Assembly (NCBI GenBank): GCA_016703945.1
Contig: JADJBC010000059.1
Span: 331,693-395,692 of the forward strand
DNA: 64,000 nucleotides
Origin: Candidatus Aalborgicola danicus
Lineage (GTDB): Bacteria > Pseudomonadota > Gammaproteobacteria > Burkholderiales > Burkholderiaceae_C
Direction: 5' to 3'
This document shows positions 63,889 to 64,000 of the stretch, piece by piece (position 1 is the stretch's first letter; each line of letters opens with the position of its first letter). The translations under genes and the position numbers were made by a program. The notes beneath the pieces were generated by a model. It was not told the DNA's origin and made no database searches. It was given only the letters and a program-made list of their open reading frames with translations.

Positions 63889-64000
63889 TTACTTCAGCAA
63901 GCCAAGCAGGTACTGCCCGTATCCATTTTTGGCCAGTGGCACTGCCAGTTTTTGAATCTGTGCGGCGTCGATCCAATGCTGGCCGAAGGCTATCTCCTCG
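63889..64000 (-). CDS. rmlA: Second glucose-1-phosphate thymidylyltransferase (partial, cut by window end)
   Basis: The last 36 codons of an RmlA: EEIAFGQHWIDAAQIQKLAV, PLAKNGYGQYLLGLLK. They match the C-terminus of the rmlA at 47628 (AKNGYGQYLMGLLK) but are a distinct copy. The rest lies beyond base 64000. Confidence 0.88.
   Translation of the reverse strand, partial: EEIAFGQHWIDAAQIQKLAVPLAKNGYGQYLLGLLK

Overview
The window looks like chromosomal DNA of a Comamonadaceae betaproteobacterium (Rhodoferax/Polaromonas-like). This is inferred from gene order and protein families, not from a search. The strongest hint is the housekeeping block leuC - entericidin - leuD - leuB - asd - fimV - truA - trpF - trpB - trpA - accD. 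There is no rRNA, tRNA, CRISPR array or prophage that I can see.

Layout. 1-4.6 kb: phosphate ABC transporter (pstA partial, pstC, pstS) with Pho boxes, a divergent fasciclin lipoprotein, and a periplasmic binding protein. 4.7-8.8 kb: exopolyphosphatase ppx, then an MCE-type lipid transport operon (permease, MCE protein, lipoprotein) with no ATPase gene. 8.8-16.6 kb: an EAL/GGDEF protein, a CorA-like channel, an atypical pyruvate kinase, a chalcone-isomerase-like protein and small unknowns. 16.6-23.4 kb: sixA, ppk, and an operon of unknown 81-aa ORF - olsB - plcP - glycosyltransferase. Pho boxes precede both the operon and ppk. plcP is split by a 1069-bp IS1595-type insertion sequence with an 8-bp target duplication. 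23.8-32.6 kb: a glycine block with two tandem glycine riboswitches, one before gcvT-nudix-gcvH-gcvP and one (with a perfect terminator) before a dadA-like oxidase gene and sdaA. 32.6-45.4 kb: an acyl-CoA hydrolase/transferase, rarA, livHMGF, a permease, a flavodoxin-type reductase, an HD-GYP regulator and a PAP2 phosphatase. 45.6-49.1 kb: rmlBDAC for dTDP-L-rhamnose. 49.2-61.6 kb: leucine, aspartate-family and tryptophan biosynthesis. 61.6-64 kb: intact and broken toxin-antitoxin genes, ending in a second rmlA copy cut by the window edge.

How the genes work together. Phosphate uptake (pst), polyphosphate turnover (ppk, ppx), phosphohistidine phosphatase (sixA) and replacement of phospholipids by ornithine lipids and glycolipids (olsB, plcP, glycosyltransferase) are linked by 11-bp-period Pho boxes, which suggests one PhoB-controlled phosphate-starvation response. 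The glycine cleavage genes, the DadA-like oxidase and serine deaminase form a glycine/serine disposal route sensed by riboswitches.

Two genome-wide features stand out. A dispersed repeat of about 55 bp occurs at least nine times, mostly inside or at the ends of protein-coding genes. Where it is translated, each orientation is read in a constant frame. Second, more than ten genes carry single-base frameshifts, including asd, gcvT, gcvP, trpF and ppk. These look more like uncorrected sequencing indels than real decay.
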